Positions 29,474-41,418 of a stretch of DNA of 64,000 nt are shown here, piece by piece (the first letter of the stretch is position 1; the number at the start of each line of letters is the position of its first letter). The stretch comes from Rutidosis leptorrhynchoides (Eukaryota > Streptophyta > Magnoliopsida > Asterales > Asteraceae), in NCBI RefSeq assembly GCF_046630445.1, contig NC_092338.1, positions 341,439,501 through 341,503,500 of the forward strand. The letters run 5' to 3'. Position numbers and translations under genes: made by a program. The notes under the pieces were generated by a model. It was given only the letters and a program-made list of their open reading frames with translations. It searched no databases and was not told the origin of the DNA.

Positions 29474-32400
29474 GTACCTACCCGTTAAAGAAATTTCGTC
29501 CCGAAATTTGATCGAGGTCGTCATGGCTAACAATAAAAATGTTTTCATGACGAATATAAGTTGATAAATAGAGTTTATCATCATTGAGTAATATGGATAA
29601 AACAATTCGATTACACGAAGAGTATAAGTGAAACAATCACAAAAGAGTGAAATGAGAGAAGTAAATTTTTGTCATATCTTTTGATGTAGATATGGTTAAT
29701 TTCCGAAGTTCGAGGGATTTTAGAGGAAATCTTCGTAATAAGATTTGGTTTTTCGGTAATTAAAGAAATTATGATCTTCTTTGGTTAAATGCAATAATCT
29801 GTCTCGATTGCTCTGTCTGATATTTCCCTATAAATCTAGCCCCTTCATTTCTTTATTCCCACAACTTTCATCTTCTCTACGTCAGTTCATACTTCCAAAA
29901 CACTCGTCAATATGCTCCATCCAGTTCTAATTTTATATATATTTCTGACCTTTGCATCTGTCATTCTTCTTTTTCATCTACCACCGGAGGAATTTATTTA
30001 CTTTTACTATTACCTTGGGGTTATAGTGTTTTTAATTCTCCCGTGTCTTTACGTTGCAATACGTATTGATATACACGGTTTGTAATTTATGTGTTGTCGT
30101 CAGGCTTTATATCTTCCCTTATATTTCGGAGTCTCTTCTTCTGTCTTTCTTTAATCATTGACATCCACAGTTAATGCTCCCTCCTATTTGCTGCGATTTA
30201 TACTCCCATTTATATTTCGAAGCTTCATGCTTTTGTTTTCTCTTGCCATTAAGCACAGCAAGTAATGGTCCAGAATTCGTAGGTATGAAATTTCTAATGA
30301 ACATGAATAATGTTCTAAGAGAGAAATTGTAATAGCACGATCTTGATTGGTTAAATTACCAGAATCCAAGAGAAAAGATAGAACTATCAGAAAGATATGT
30401 TCTCGATATGTTTGGAGATTAGGTAGAATGTAAGAGTCGTGTAACATGGCACATGATGACGTTATGGTCTGTGAATCCTCACGTTCCATTAGAAACTCAG
30501 CATGACTTACTGTAATATAATCACGTTGATCAAGTGTCATTATATTATACTAACTCATGCTTCAGTTCCCAACACTACTTCAAAAACATTCATAATTTAA
30601 ACTCGAAGATTTACAGAATATAGAAACTAAACAGTTTCCTTTATGATGTAATACATATAGTGTGAAGAGATAAATGATTTCAGATAAGAATAGTTATGAA
30701 AATATCTTCAGAAATATCAAGGATATTTATAATGAAAGATACGATGATATCTTAGAATTTCTAATATCGAAAGATGATGAAGAAAATTTTTCCGTAAAGA
30801 TTTGGAGTCAGGAGCAAGATATTTGTTAAAGACTTTAGTAGACACTGAATTATTTGGATTCTTTGAAGGCACGTTTAGTCCTTGTGATTTGTCTACAGTC
30901 TCCTTCAGGGTTTGCTCAATCCGTTTTTCAATACCAAATTTTTCTGAGCTTTGCCAACACATTATTCTTTATCATCATACTTTCGACTGTTAAGGTCGTT
31001 TACAGTTTTTTTTTTTTTTTTTTTTTGCTGCTTCATTCAGCTTTTTCAGAATTCAAAGTATTGATTCGTAGACTGGGTGCTTTTCAAAATTTCAGAATGA
31101 AAGATCATAATTCTAAGAGATAAATGTTATATATATACATATAACTGTTGATGTAGAAACGCTGCGAGATTTGAAATACTGATTGATGATTTCCGATAGT
31201 TGGTATGGAAATTATTGTTACAAGATGTAGATGGATATATGATAGGGTTTCAATGAATATAATGATTTTTCGAAAGGTCAAAGATCAAAAAAACTGTTGG
31301 TAAGTTTACTGCTAATGTGGTTGGATATAAAAGGTTCCCCGGTAACAATGACGAAAATGGCAAACGTATATATCAAGGTTATAATAAAGCTAATGAAAGT
31401 CGAAGTTGGCTTGCGGGGGGTGTGACAAAATTGGCTACCTTTGAGAGGGATTGTAAAATTATTTTCGGTAATAACAACGCCAATGGATCATAGATTTGTG
31501 TTAAACTTCTACTTAGGTTCCAGAAGTTTTCCAGATGTATGACTATATGCATAAGTCTTTCTTTTCGTAGGTAACGTGTGGTTGGATCATCCTCTCAGTT
31601 GTTTCTTAATTGAGGTGTTTTCAAGAATCATGAAGGGTTTATCGTCAATGTACGTATGACATTCTAGAATTTTGAACGATAAGAATATTTTTTTGGATGT
31701 TATGAATAGAAGTGATGTTCTAGCACAGTTTTAAAGTCAAAGTATAGCTTTGAAAGATGTAGGAATCTAAGAGTGGTGGTATCAGTTATATCTCGAATTG
31801 AATTCTAATATGTTAAAATCAGAATATGTAATTGGATTTGAGTGAGTATGGTTGTTTTGATTTTTATGAAAAAATGTATATTGTTGTGAAAGTAGTGAGT
31901 ACAGTTGATGATTAGAATCGAAGAATGTAACATATTACTTGTGAATTTATATATCTCTCGGGTATTACCTACCCGTTAAAAGTTTCACAAGTAATATATT
32001 GTACAAGATAATTTTTATTACAGACTTTATGAAAATATATGTATATTTTCTTTGGATGTAATAAAGATTTAATGAGTTAATATTAAATTAAACTCATTTG
32101 ATTTTTTGTTGGAACTAGAAATGAATAATCTCTAACATTAGAGATTACATAATCTTCACAGAGTATTTCACTACTGTGATCAATACTTCACTATTTATTC
32201 TTATTGATATTTCCTCAGTGAATCATGTTGATGCTCATAGAACTCTTGCTATCTTCGAATGATGTTTTCTAGAAAGTCTCGAGTATATCAAAGGTGTAAA
32301 ATCAAACATGTAATTGAATAATACACTTAGTTTATTATGAAACGAAATTCATTGAGTTGAAACAGAGATTGTGATTAACGATGGTTAAGTCGTTAATCGA

Positions 32401-32640
32401 AGGATTATAGCATATTAATAATATGAATTTAACCGAGTAGTATCTACCCTTTTTCAATTCATACATAATAGCTTAGTACGAAAAGACATATTATGGGTTC
32501 AAAATTTATATATATAAGATATACATATAAATTCTTCAGAGGGAATGAGTTAATACTTTATAACTCGTTGATACAATATACTCGTTGTTGATTAGTGATG
32601 ATGTTCGCGGTGATTATGGAACTGGCAGTGCTTGTGATGT
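29474..32640 (-). mobile_element. TE-B internal domain, non-coding
   Basis: It begins (minus-strand right-to-left order) with the tract complementary to TACCTACCCGTTAA at 29475-29488. A second copy of that motif lies at 31976-31989, inside the hairpin CGGGTA-N5-TACCCG (31969-31985). TE-A has the same hairpin just upstream of gag. No gag or pol motif is found on either strand. The longest frames (30184-30540 and 30717-30962, minus) match nothing I recognise. It reads as a non-autonomous or gutted element. A T run lies near 31006-31026. Confidence 0.55.
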
Positions 32641-32649
32641 TGTAGATAT

Positions 32650-33640
32650 TACTCCAAGTAATATCTCTAAAATGAGCAATTGCACAGCGGAAGATTTCCT
32701 TAATACCTGAGAATAAACATGCTTTAAAGTATCAACCAAAAGGTTGGTGAGTTCATTAGTTTATCATAACCATTTATTTCCATCATTTTAATAGACCACA
32801 AGATTTCATATATTGACAAGTGTAACTCGCGAATTAAAATTCATTCATATGGTGAACACCTGGTAACCGACCTTAACAGGATGCATATAGAATATCCCCA
32901 TCATTCCGGGACTCTCATCGGACATGATAAATCGAAGTACTAAAGCATCCGAAACTCGGATGAGGCTTGTTGGGCCAAATAGATCTATCTTTAGGATTCG
33001 CGTTAATTGGTGGCAATTATCATAAACACCAATTCTTAGGCTACCAAGCTAAAAAGGGGCATATTCGGTTCGATAATCCAACCATAGAATGTAGTTTCGA
33101 TCACTTGTGTCTATTTCGTAAAGCATTTATAAAAGCAGCGCATGTATTCTCAGTCCCAAAAATATATATTGCAAAAGCATTTAAAAAGGGAGCAAATGAA
33201 ACTCACAATACGATATTTTGTAGTAAAAATATGCATACGACGAAAGTGAACAATGCAAGGTTGGCATCGGATTCACGAACCTATATCATTTGTATATATA
33301 TATATTAACACACGTAATTGTAATCGAACCAAAATATATATTATTATTAGTGATATAATAAATTAATAAGTTTCATTATATATAATTTCATAGCAATATT
33401 AATATCGTTAAGTTTTGTAATTTAAATATATATTTTTATATATGAAATCTTTATTTATATTCTTATAATCTTAACAACGTTATTAAAACTTTTATTTTCA
33501 TAATCAATATTATTTTTATGATAATGATGTAGATAATACTTGATATTAATAATAATGATAGTTTCTAATTATAAAGGCAATCTTGTTATATATGAAATTT
33601 TCAATACAAATGTTAATCTTAATACTAATAATAATAAGAA
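32650..33640 (-). repeat. diverged LTR fragment related to TE-B
   Basis: 32652-33190 aligns with 22107-22620 in the same order (GAGCAA.TGCACAGCGGAAGATTTC, CCAAAAGGTTGGTGAGTTCATTAG, ATGGTGAACACCTGGTAACCGAC). I judge the identity to be about 80%. The outermost 240 bp of the LTR are missing, and the rest diverges after about 33290. It is either a very old 5' partner of TE-B or a different copy. Confidence 0.65.
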
Positions 33641-33657
33641 TGATAATAATTATAATG

Positions 33658-33720
<63 letters not shown>

Positions 33721-33789
33721 ATATTAATAATAAAAATGATAAAATTTATAATAATAATAATAATAATAATAATAACTCTTATAATAATG

Positions 33790-33883
<94 letters not shown>
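33658..33883. repeat. (AAT)n microsatellite tracts, insertion target of TE-C
   Basis: AAT tracts at 33658-33715, 33746-33776 and 33790-33883. The last runs straight into the TE-C LTR, and AAT resumes after TE-C at 50916. Poly-Asn and poly-Ile frames here are artefacts. Confidence 0.95.
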
Positions 33884-33886
<3 letters not shown>

Positions 33887-35222
33887 TGTGCGTAGAGGTG
33901 TATACGAAATAGTATTAATTTTTACAAGGAAACACTATTAAATACGATACAATTTTACACAAGATATTTATTTATTTATAGAATGGATATACCTAAACCT
34001 TGCTACAACACTTATAGGCAGTGTACCTAATCGTACAGTAGTGTAGTTTTTAGTAAGTCCGGTTCGTCCACAGGGAACTCTAGCCAAGTTTAACGCTATA
34101 TTAGTTTTAACTTATAATTGTAAAAATACAAAAATATATATAAGTAGTATTATTATTATAAAGGGGGTTTTTACCGTTTAATGACCGGTTTGTCGATTTT
34201 AAAACTTTAGTCGCAGTTAAAACCTAAAGTAAAATATTAAATATATAAAAGACTTAATTTAAAGCGTAAAGTAAATAACGATAATGAAATTGCGATAAAT
34301 AAAAGTGCGATAAGATAAAATTGCGATAATTAAAGAGTACGATAATTAAAAGTGAAAATAAATATAATGACAATAAATAAAAGTGCAATAATTAAAAGTT
34401 CAATTAAATATGAAATATATAAATTATGCTTATTTAAACTTCCGTAATCATGATGTTTGACGTGTTGTTTTTAGTTTATTCCCATGGGTTAATTGTCCTT
34501 TGTCCTGGATTATTTGATATGTCCATACGGATTTGTCCATAATAGTCCATCAGTCATAATCATAAAGTGCGGAAGTCCTCGTCAAATTATTCTTATTCCC
34601 GAAGTCAAATATTTCAACTAATTGGGGATTCGAATTGTAACAAGGTCTTAATACTTTGTTTAATGAATACACCAGGTTATCGACTGCGTGTAAACCAAGG
34701 TTTTACTACTTTGTTAACAATTACACCAATTACCCTTGAATGTAATCCACCCCTGTTTCAACAAGTTTATTAACTATTAATCCAGTTCCGTATCCGGTAA
34801 AATGAACAATTATTGGTATTTATAGATATCCCGCCCACCGTATCCAGTCAAGCGTATGTGGTTATATATAAATACGTCAAATTATAAGTCTATATATTAA
34901 ATCAACGAGGTATCATTTAGTTAATATAAAGCCCATTAATAGCCCATAGTCTAATTTCTACAAATGTCATTCTTTTATCCAAACCCCAATTATGGTACAA
35001 AGCCCAATTACCCAATTTTAATATTTAGCCCAACATCACGATTACTTCGGCATTAAATAAGCATAATAACTTAGCTACGAGACATTAAATTAAAAAGGTT
35101 GAACATAACTTACAATGATTAAAAATAGCGTAGCGTTACACTGACAGAATTTCGACTTACACCCGTACAACATTCGCTAACATACCCTTATTATTAGAAT
35201 TAAAATTAAAATTAAAATTATA

Positions 35223-35325
<103 letters not shown>

Positions 35326-35377
35326 CGTTGAGAGAAAGGAAAGAAAAAGATGTTTTTAATCGATCACCAAACTGCGA

Positions 35378-35455
35378 ATTTATAGGCATGTGGCCACAAA
35401 AAGTGGCCCATGCGATCGCATGGAAAACAAGCCTACAGGCCATGCGATCGCATGG
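35378..35455 (-). promoter_or_regulatory. TE-C LTR promoter: TATA box and paired palindromes
   Basis: On the minus strand TATAAAT (35378-35384) lies 24 bp downstream of CATGCGATCGCATG (35409-35422). A second identical copy is at 35441-35454, starts exactly 32 bp apart. Both are 16-bp palindromes including the flanking C and G. Between TATA and the first palindrome lies a perfect hairpin, GGCCAC-AAAAA-GTGGCC (35392-35408). Confidence 0.85.
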
Positions 35456-35923
35456 AGGTAGGTACCAGCTCACATATTTTTGTTTTCAAGCTTGTCGACG
35501 TTTTAATAAATAAATATAATATATAAATAATTTTAAGAATTATTTAAATATTATATTATATTTATGTGCATAGTTGACTTATAATTTTTAGTCCGTTGCG
35601 TCGAGCGTTGAGAGTTGACTCTGGTCCCGGTTCCGGATTTTTGAACGTCCTTGCATACAATTTAATATCTTGTATTTTGCGTTTTGCGACTTGTACTCTT
35701 GTAATTTTGATACGTTTCTTATCAATAATTGGAACCACTTTAATTGTATTTTGTACTTTTGAGCTTTTTGGTCGTTTGCGTCTTCAATTCGTCGAATCTG
35801 TCTTTTGTCTTCACCTTTTATTATTTAAACGAATATCACTTGTAAATAGAACAATTGCAACTAAAAGCTTGTCTTTCTTGAGGGATAATGCTATGAAATA
35901 TATGTTCGTTTTTAGCATTATCA

Positions 35924-35941
35924 AATATTCTCACACTTGAG
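35924..35941 (-). other. TE-C polypurine tract
   Basis: In element sense AAGTGTGAGAATATT precedes the LTR start directly. It is the position and type of sequence expected for plus-strand priming in Athila elements. Confidence 0.75.
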
Positions 35942-38061
35942 CGTTGCTTGTCCTCAAGCAATATAGTCTTGAAATAAGAATACTAGAATCACTTCTTTAT
36001 TCTTCACACTTTGTACATCAGTGATTTCTATACGGCGGTATGAACAATGGTAATAACGATGTGGTTTACAGTCCCACATGACTATGAAAATTTAGATCCT
36101 TTAAGGAAATTGGATCTTTATGAAAACATTTGATTTTTCAAAAATAAGATCTAGCTTTTACCCTAGATAAGTTTTCCGGAATAACCCTTCACCGGCGTTT
36201 GCAAGATATTTTTGTGGGTTTTGTGGGTTTCAAATTTGAAAATTTTAGCTCAAAACTTATGGTTTTGTGTCACCCACTTGCTAACCTTGTATTGGGAAAG
36301 CAACACATCCAGTATACTTGCTCCGTATATTACCTTTCGGTAAACTACCGTCCGGTTGTAAAGGAAAGCGTTGAACAAGCAACTGTTAAGGCAATGTCCC
36401 CTGACATGCTTTTAATTATGGTCTATAACGTGTCGAATGCAATTACTATCCTTTGTAGGAGCAATAGTAAAGCTCACCCTATAATTTTTCGGTCTGGCAC
36501 AAGGTCCTGTCTTCGACCATGCTATGCAACCACCGTTCTTACGGTTGACACCCGATTTGGTTCAGGTGACCTAATGAATTCCAGGTGAATTCCTAGGATT
36601 TTACGTTCAATAGTAATGAACGCATTGAAAATAGGTTTTCAGAAAACAAATCGGTTTGTAATTTTGATCAAAATATTTTCTCGTTCAAGCTCGAGTTTAG
36701 ATATCATCGAATTCCATGAGTTTGTAATTCTCAATCTTTAAGGTCAATCTCTAGGATTGAGTAATATCAGGCTTAAAAGCTAATTTTTGATCTTTTAAGG
36801 AGATTATCCTTTTCTGGGGGTCTGATTCATTAGTCTTATCAAGCTAATTTGCACGGCGTCCTCCCCATTTTACGAGACAGATCCTCTCATGGTTAGGATA
36901 AGTCTGACCACTTGGCGACCCTGTTTGATGCTGAGGTCCGTGGATTTCCAGCTGATTTTCGAGAAAACTTTTCAAGGTTTTTCGTAGACTCTACAACTGG
37001 TCTGGACGACAACTTCCTGACCTAAATCAAGAAGCGCGTGTCTTTTTCGGAAGACTTTACTTCCTTTTAATGATGGAATTGATTCATCGTGTAGATCCAT
37101 CTTTCTTTCAAATATATTATAAGAAATTGGGTAAAACTGATAAAATTGTCCAAAACAAAAGTATCTTTAGTTATTTGTACAAAAATATGTGATATATATT
37201 TTAAATAACTTGATAAATTTTTCCCACACTTGACTTTTATTTTTCTTTCTTTGCCTTTTTATTGTCATCTATTCCATTTTAAATGAATTCTAACATTTTG
37301 GTTTGTTTCTCAATTTATGTCCTTTCTGAGGTAACAATAATTTCGGTGTTAACACCTAGTTTTATCGTTCATAAATATGTATAAACATGATTTTGAATTC
37401 ATTTAATTGAAAATTTTAAAATTTTTACTAGAATTGGGTAGTCAGTATATAAGACTAGGGCTGTTCTTTATTATCAGAGAGCACTAGATTCTAATACAAC
37501 TACTGCGTTACTAGTATTTTTAATGGTAACCAAGTGTATAAGTTAAAATTTTAAAAATCCTAAATAATTTAACCCCTTCCCACACTTAAGATCTTGCAAT
37601 GCCCTCATTTGCAAAAAATCAGTAACAATTTAAATTATTGAGGGTGATTAGCGTAGAAAAATGATTAAATTTTACCAAAGTTTCCAAACATATTGGCGTT
37701 TATTTGTTGAATGATAAATGGTGCACTTTATTTGTTCATTCCGTCTTGTTGTTACATCACATTTGTTTTTCGTTTTGTCGTCAAAATTAGTAGCTTTTGC
37801 TGAACTTAATGCCAGTCTTTGAAAATGCGCTGTTTTACCCTGTTGTGTACAATTGACAATATACATACATACAAATATAAACATGCATGGTAATTTGAAA
37901 TGGGACTTAAAATCTCACTTTCAAATTAAATATGAAATATTAGTACCAAATAATAAAAATATTAAACAATACATTAATGTATCACAATATCATATGTTTA
38001 AACATAAATAAATAAAAATAATAAAAAATAAAAATCATAGAAATCACCAACAGGAACTATA
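35942..38061 (-). other. TE-C 3' non-coding region
   Basis: About 2.1 kb between ORF1 and the 3' LTR, conserved in TE-D (53141-55197). No ORF is credible. Two more polypurine-like motifs, sense AAGTGTGGGAA, lie at 37221-37234 and 37576-37590. Confidence 0.7.
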
Positions 38062-40248
38062 TCAATCTGGATAGGGGTTCCAGTTCATGTCATCGTCCGG
38101 GTTCCATGGTTGGTGATAGGTGTACTGGTAGGCCTGGTTAGGGTCGTAGAGAGTATATGGTGGTCTCATCTCGGGCTGGTGTGGAGGATAGTAAGCGGGT
38201 CGGGTCGGAACGTAGTGATCCTGAGGTGACAGCCGGCTCATAATCTGACGCTGATGATAGTCCCATCTATCATGTTGTGTTTGCCTGGAATGCTCGTAAT
38301 CATTCCGGGCTTGCCACTGCTCCATCTGACGAAATCTCTCCCCGTTTGTCATATCTACCTCATCTATACGCTGGTAGACGTCAGTCATAGCCTCCCTAAT
38401 GACATCCCTAATGTCATCCGCTTCCTCCATTTCCTCATCTGAAACTCTCTCTACCTGAGGATGACTACCTTCATAGGGTACTGGCTGGTTGCGTCTTCTC
38501 TTTAATACCTTAGCACCCTGATAGACCTTTAATCCTAAAGGCTTAACCTGTTTCCTACATTTCAAAAGTGGACCCCCTTGATCCCTATCTACACTCAAAT
38601 ACTCTCCAATGAGAGTAACAAAAATACCTCCTCCTATAATCCCCCCTTCCTGTATTCCTTCCACCATTTTTGATAAATAAAAACCAACACAGTAGGGGAT
38701 ATTAACAAAGTTTCTTGGGTCTCGAATACACTTTAGGTAAAATAAATCATGTAAGGTCATTTTCTCTTTATTGTGACCTCTCTGTGTAATCGAGTTAGCC
38801 AGAAATCTATGAATTATACGAAGTTCGGCTTTGTTAATATGTAAGTAGGAGTGTTTTCCTCCCAGCGTAAAAACATTATAGTTTGACATACACCTCCAGA
38901 CGGCGTTCGCGTCAAAATTCCTATCTACCCTTTCACCACGATAAATTAAATTCATACAATCGGGTAGTAGTAATTCACCGGGAGTATATATCTGTAAAGC
39001 CCTGGCCATGTCCAGCATGGACATCCTGTACATCCTACGGCCAAGTATAAATCTAAGAAAACTTCTATCATCTAATCTATCTACATCTACATTTAATGCT
39101 ATAGTACTCATCAGCTCAACACACCATTCCTTATATACAGGTCTACGAATGGTGAATAGACGTTCCCAATCGGTAAAAGAAGAACTGCCATACCTTTGGA
39201 TCAGATGCTCCCTAACTGAGTTAGCTAGTTGGACCCTTTCCAAAGGATCCCAATCGATTACCCTTGGCACTTCTACATTTTTCGGTAGCAGTTTGAATTT
39301 GTTACTTTGATATGCCGGGTAATCCCTCCAGCTTCTATCGAATCTCATATTAGGATGCAACGTGTGTTCAGGAATCGTTGGGTATTCTACTGGTGGATGC
39401 ATCGGAAATACTGTGAAGGCATCAACAAATTGTAGCGGATCATAATAAGGTACGTGTTGATCAGGCTGTTGTTGTGGTTCCTGTTGTGGTTCTTGTTCAG
39501 GTTCATATTGCATTTCAGGTTCAGGTTCTGGAGCAGGTTGCCTGGATGATGATGTTGCACCATCAGTGTCTGTAAATCTCTGCAAAACACATTAAACACA
39601 AAATTTGTGCATCCAAATATGCATTAGTGTTAGCAAAATAACAAATTTTAAACAATTACAATAACATGTTAAATCAAAATTAAACGTATACACATTTTCA
39701 CAATTTTTACAATTCTACACTTTTTTAAATAAGCATATATGAAAATGTATACAAAGTTCATAAGCATTTAACTCAAATAACATGTCAAAATAGTCATTAC
39801 TAGCAATTAAACAAGTCTCGAATGGCATTTACATAAATTTAATCAAGTTCATGAATTTTAAACCTAAAAAGTCCACTTTAATTCTCAAAAATCATGTTTA
39901 GGATCAAAGTTTAAATCATTTAGCTACCTAAACATGTTACACTACTTAATTTAGCAGTAATTCATGAAAAAAATCGGCCATAACCTGTTTATATCAAAAA
40001 GCCCCAAATTGCTCAAGAACACAAACCCTAGATTCCTAAAAATTTTGAAGCTTTTGGCTTCAAATCATGTTAAATAGCATCAATCTAGGTTATACATGCA
40101 TAAAATACTAACAATTTAACTCTAATTACACTAAAAATTAACAAAATCAAATTAGGTAAAATATAGCTCAAGAACACTAAAAATCAAATTTAAAGAGGTT
40201 TAGTGATGAAATTGTTACCCTTTTTGATAAACTCCTTATCAAATTCAT
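38062..40248 (-). CDS. Athila ORF1-type gene of TE-C, two exons with own promoter
   Basis: The large exon (39579-38062) is open throughout. Its N-terminal part is Glu/Gln/Pro-rich. The middle matches the Athila ORF-1/retrotransposon Orf1 C-terminal family (DWERLFTIRRPVYKEWCVEL, FILGRRMYRMSMLDMARAL, LRIIHRFLANSITQRG, GGIIGGGIFVTLIGEYL). The C-terminus is Pro/Tyr-rich. The frame has no ATG near its start but opens at a splice acceptor, TTTTGCAG (to 39580). A short exon, ATG at 40248 to 40219 (ten codons, phase 0), ends at a GGTAACA donor. Joining removes 639 bp and gives about 515 aa. TE-D has the same first exon. A TATA-like motif and paired palindromes precede it. The function of this family is unknown; the position after pol is where env-like genes lie. 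It is intact while gag-pol is broken. Confidence 0.75.
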
Positions 40249-40375
40249 GTTTAGAGCGGATTGTAGCGATAAATTTGGTGAATTTTGGTGAAAAAAATGA
40301 TGAAATTTGAGAGGTTTTGGGGTGTATGTTCGTGTATTTGTGTGTGTGTTGTGTGTTGTGCAGAACTCGACTGAG

Positions 40376-40451
40376 TTTTTATTCCTGTCCTGAAATCCAG
40401 CTCCATGCGATCGCATGGATCTGAAGGCCAAATCCCATGCGATCGCATGGG
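40376..40451 (-). promoter_or_regulatory. internal promoter of TE-C ORF1: TATA-like motif and paired palindromes
   Basis: CATGCGATCGCATG occurs at 40404-40417 and 40436-40449, starts 32 bp apart. Flanking bases extend both to 18-bp palindromes with different arms (TCC..GGA and CCC..GGG). In element sense GGAATAAAAA (40376-40385) follows about 18-20 bp downstream, then a CA-rich, UTR-like stretch, then the ATG at 40248. Confidence 0.75.
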
Positions 40452-41396
40452 GTTCGGGTACAGTACATTTTTTTTATAGAACCTTTACTAAAAAAACATA
40501 TAAATAATTAAAAATTAAAATTTTGTTTCTTTTTAGGATGAGGGCATTTCGGATCGTTGTCCTAGTCCGTCCCTCTACAAAATTTTAAAATTTGTCAATT
40601 CAAAGCGTTGTTTTAAAAGCAAAGATTTTTGGAGTTTTTTTAAATGTTTTTGGCATACTTTAATTCAATAAGATTAAAAATAATGATAATAAAAGTTCTC
40701 GTCCCTCCCTTGGGTAGAGCAATTTCGGTTCAACGACCTAGTTTTCAACTCACGACGAATTTTAAAAATCACATTTTTAACTTAACGAAATAAAGTAAAT
40801 TTTTGTTTTTAAATTCACACCAAACTTAAATTTAAATTGCATAAAATTAAAAATTCATATTATTAAAATTTTAAAAATTCATATTATTAAAATTTTAAAA
40901 ATTCACACCAAATTTATATTATATTTTTATTTTTATACATACAGACTTATATTAAAAACATAAAATTTTTAAATATTTACAAACTTAAATATATTGATTT
41001 AAAAAGTTTATAATAATAATTTAATATTAATATATTAATTTTAAAAACAAAGTAAAAATAAAAATTAAAAATCTTTTTGGTCTTTTATCCCACTTTAATC
41101 AATCAAATATTATCAAAAATATACGCCCTTCTTTTCGATAAAGTAATTTCGGATATATTACCTAGTTTTACTCCTGACGAATTTGTGAAATATTTCGGGT
41201 TGATTGATTAAAGATATTTATACCTTAAGAATAAACGGTAAATTTCGCAGTGATGTAATAAATTTTTGTATGATATCAATAATTTCGGTCGCAAAACCTA
41301 ATTTTATTGAGTATCAATTTAATACTTTATAGCGAACAATTTAGCGTTTATTATCAAAAGGTTAAAAACAATAAAATAAAAATAAAAACTGTACAT
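40452..41396. other. TE-C non-coding spacer between zinc-knuckle ORF and ORF1 promoter
   Basis: AT-rich and conserved in TE-D (57420-58160), including blocks with AATTTCGGT and ACCTAGTTTT. No ORF is seen. Confidence 0.6.
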
Positions 41397-41405
41397 ACTT
41401 ACCTG
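41397..41405 (-). other. conserved splice donor CAG|GTAAGT
   Basis: In element sense CAG|GTAAGT, with the intron beginning at 41402. TE-D has the identical site (58164-58172). The nearest good downstream acceptor is the one opening the ORF1 exon at 39580. This could make a spliced subgenomic RNA. Confidence 0.5.
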
Positions 41406-41418
41406 TGAGATAGAATTC

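Noticed and set aside
30184..30962. minus-strand ORFs of 118 and 81 aa as genes of TE-B
   Set aside because: No recognisable motif, AT-rich, and no start context or homologous copy in the window.
21857..33640. TE-B left LTR and the 32650-33640 fragment as the two LTRs of one young element
   Set aside because: They are only about 80% alike, and the right one lacks the terminal 240 bp. No primer site was found between them.
33540..33941. ORF with long poly-Asn or poly-Ile stretches
   Set aside because: It is only the translation of (AAT)n repeats. The same holds for 26876-27321 and 50828-51109.
35401..35460. GCGATCGC words as cloning-site or bacterial contamination
   Set aside because: They recur at homologous places in separate elements, with different palindrome arms and a fixed 32-bp spacing, in plainly plant sequence.
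36199..36588. + strand ORF of 129 aa in the TE-C 3' region (also 35596-35940 and 52795-53139)
   Set aside because: Antisense to the element, without motifs. The LTR frames repeat only because the LTRs are homologous.
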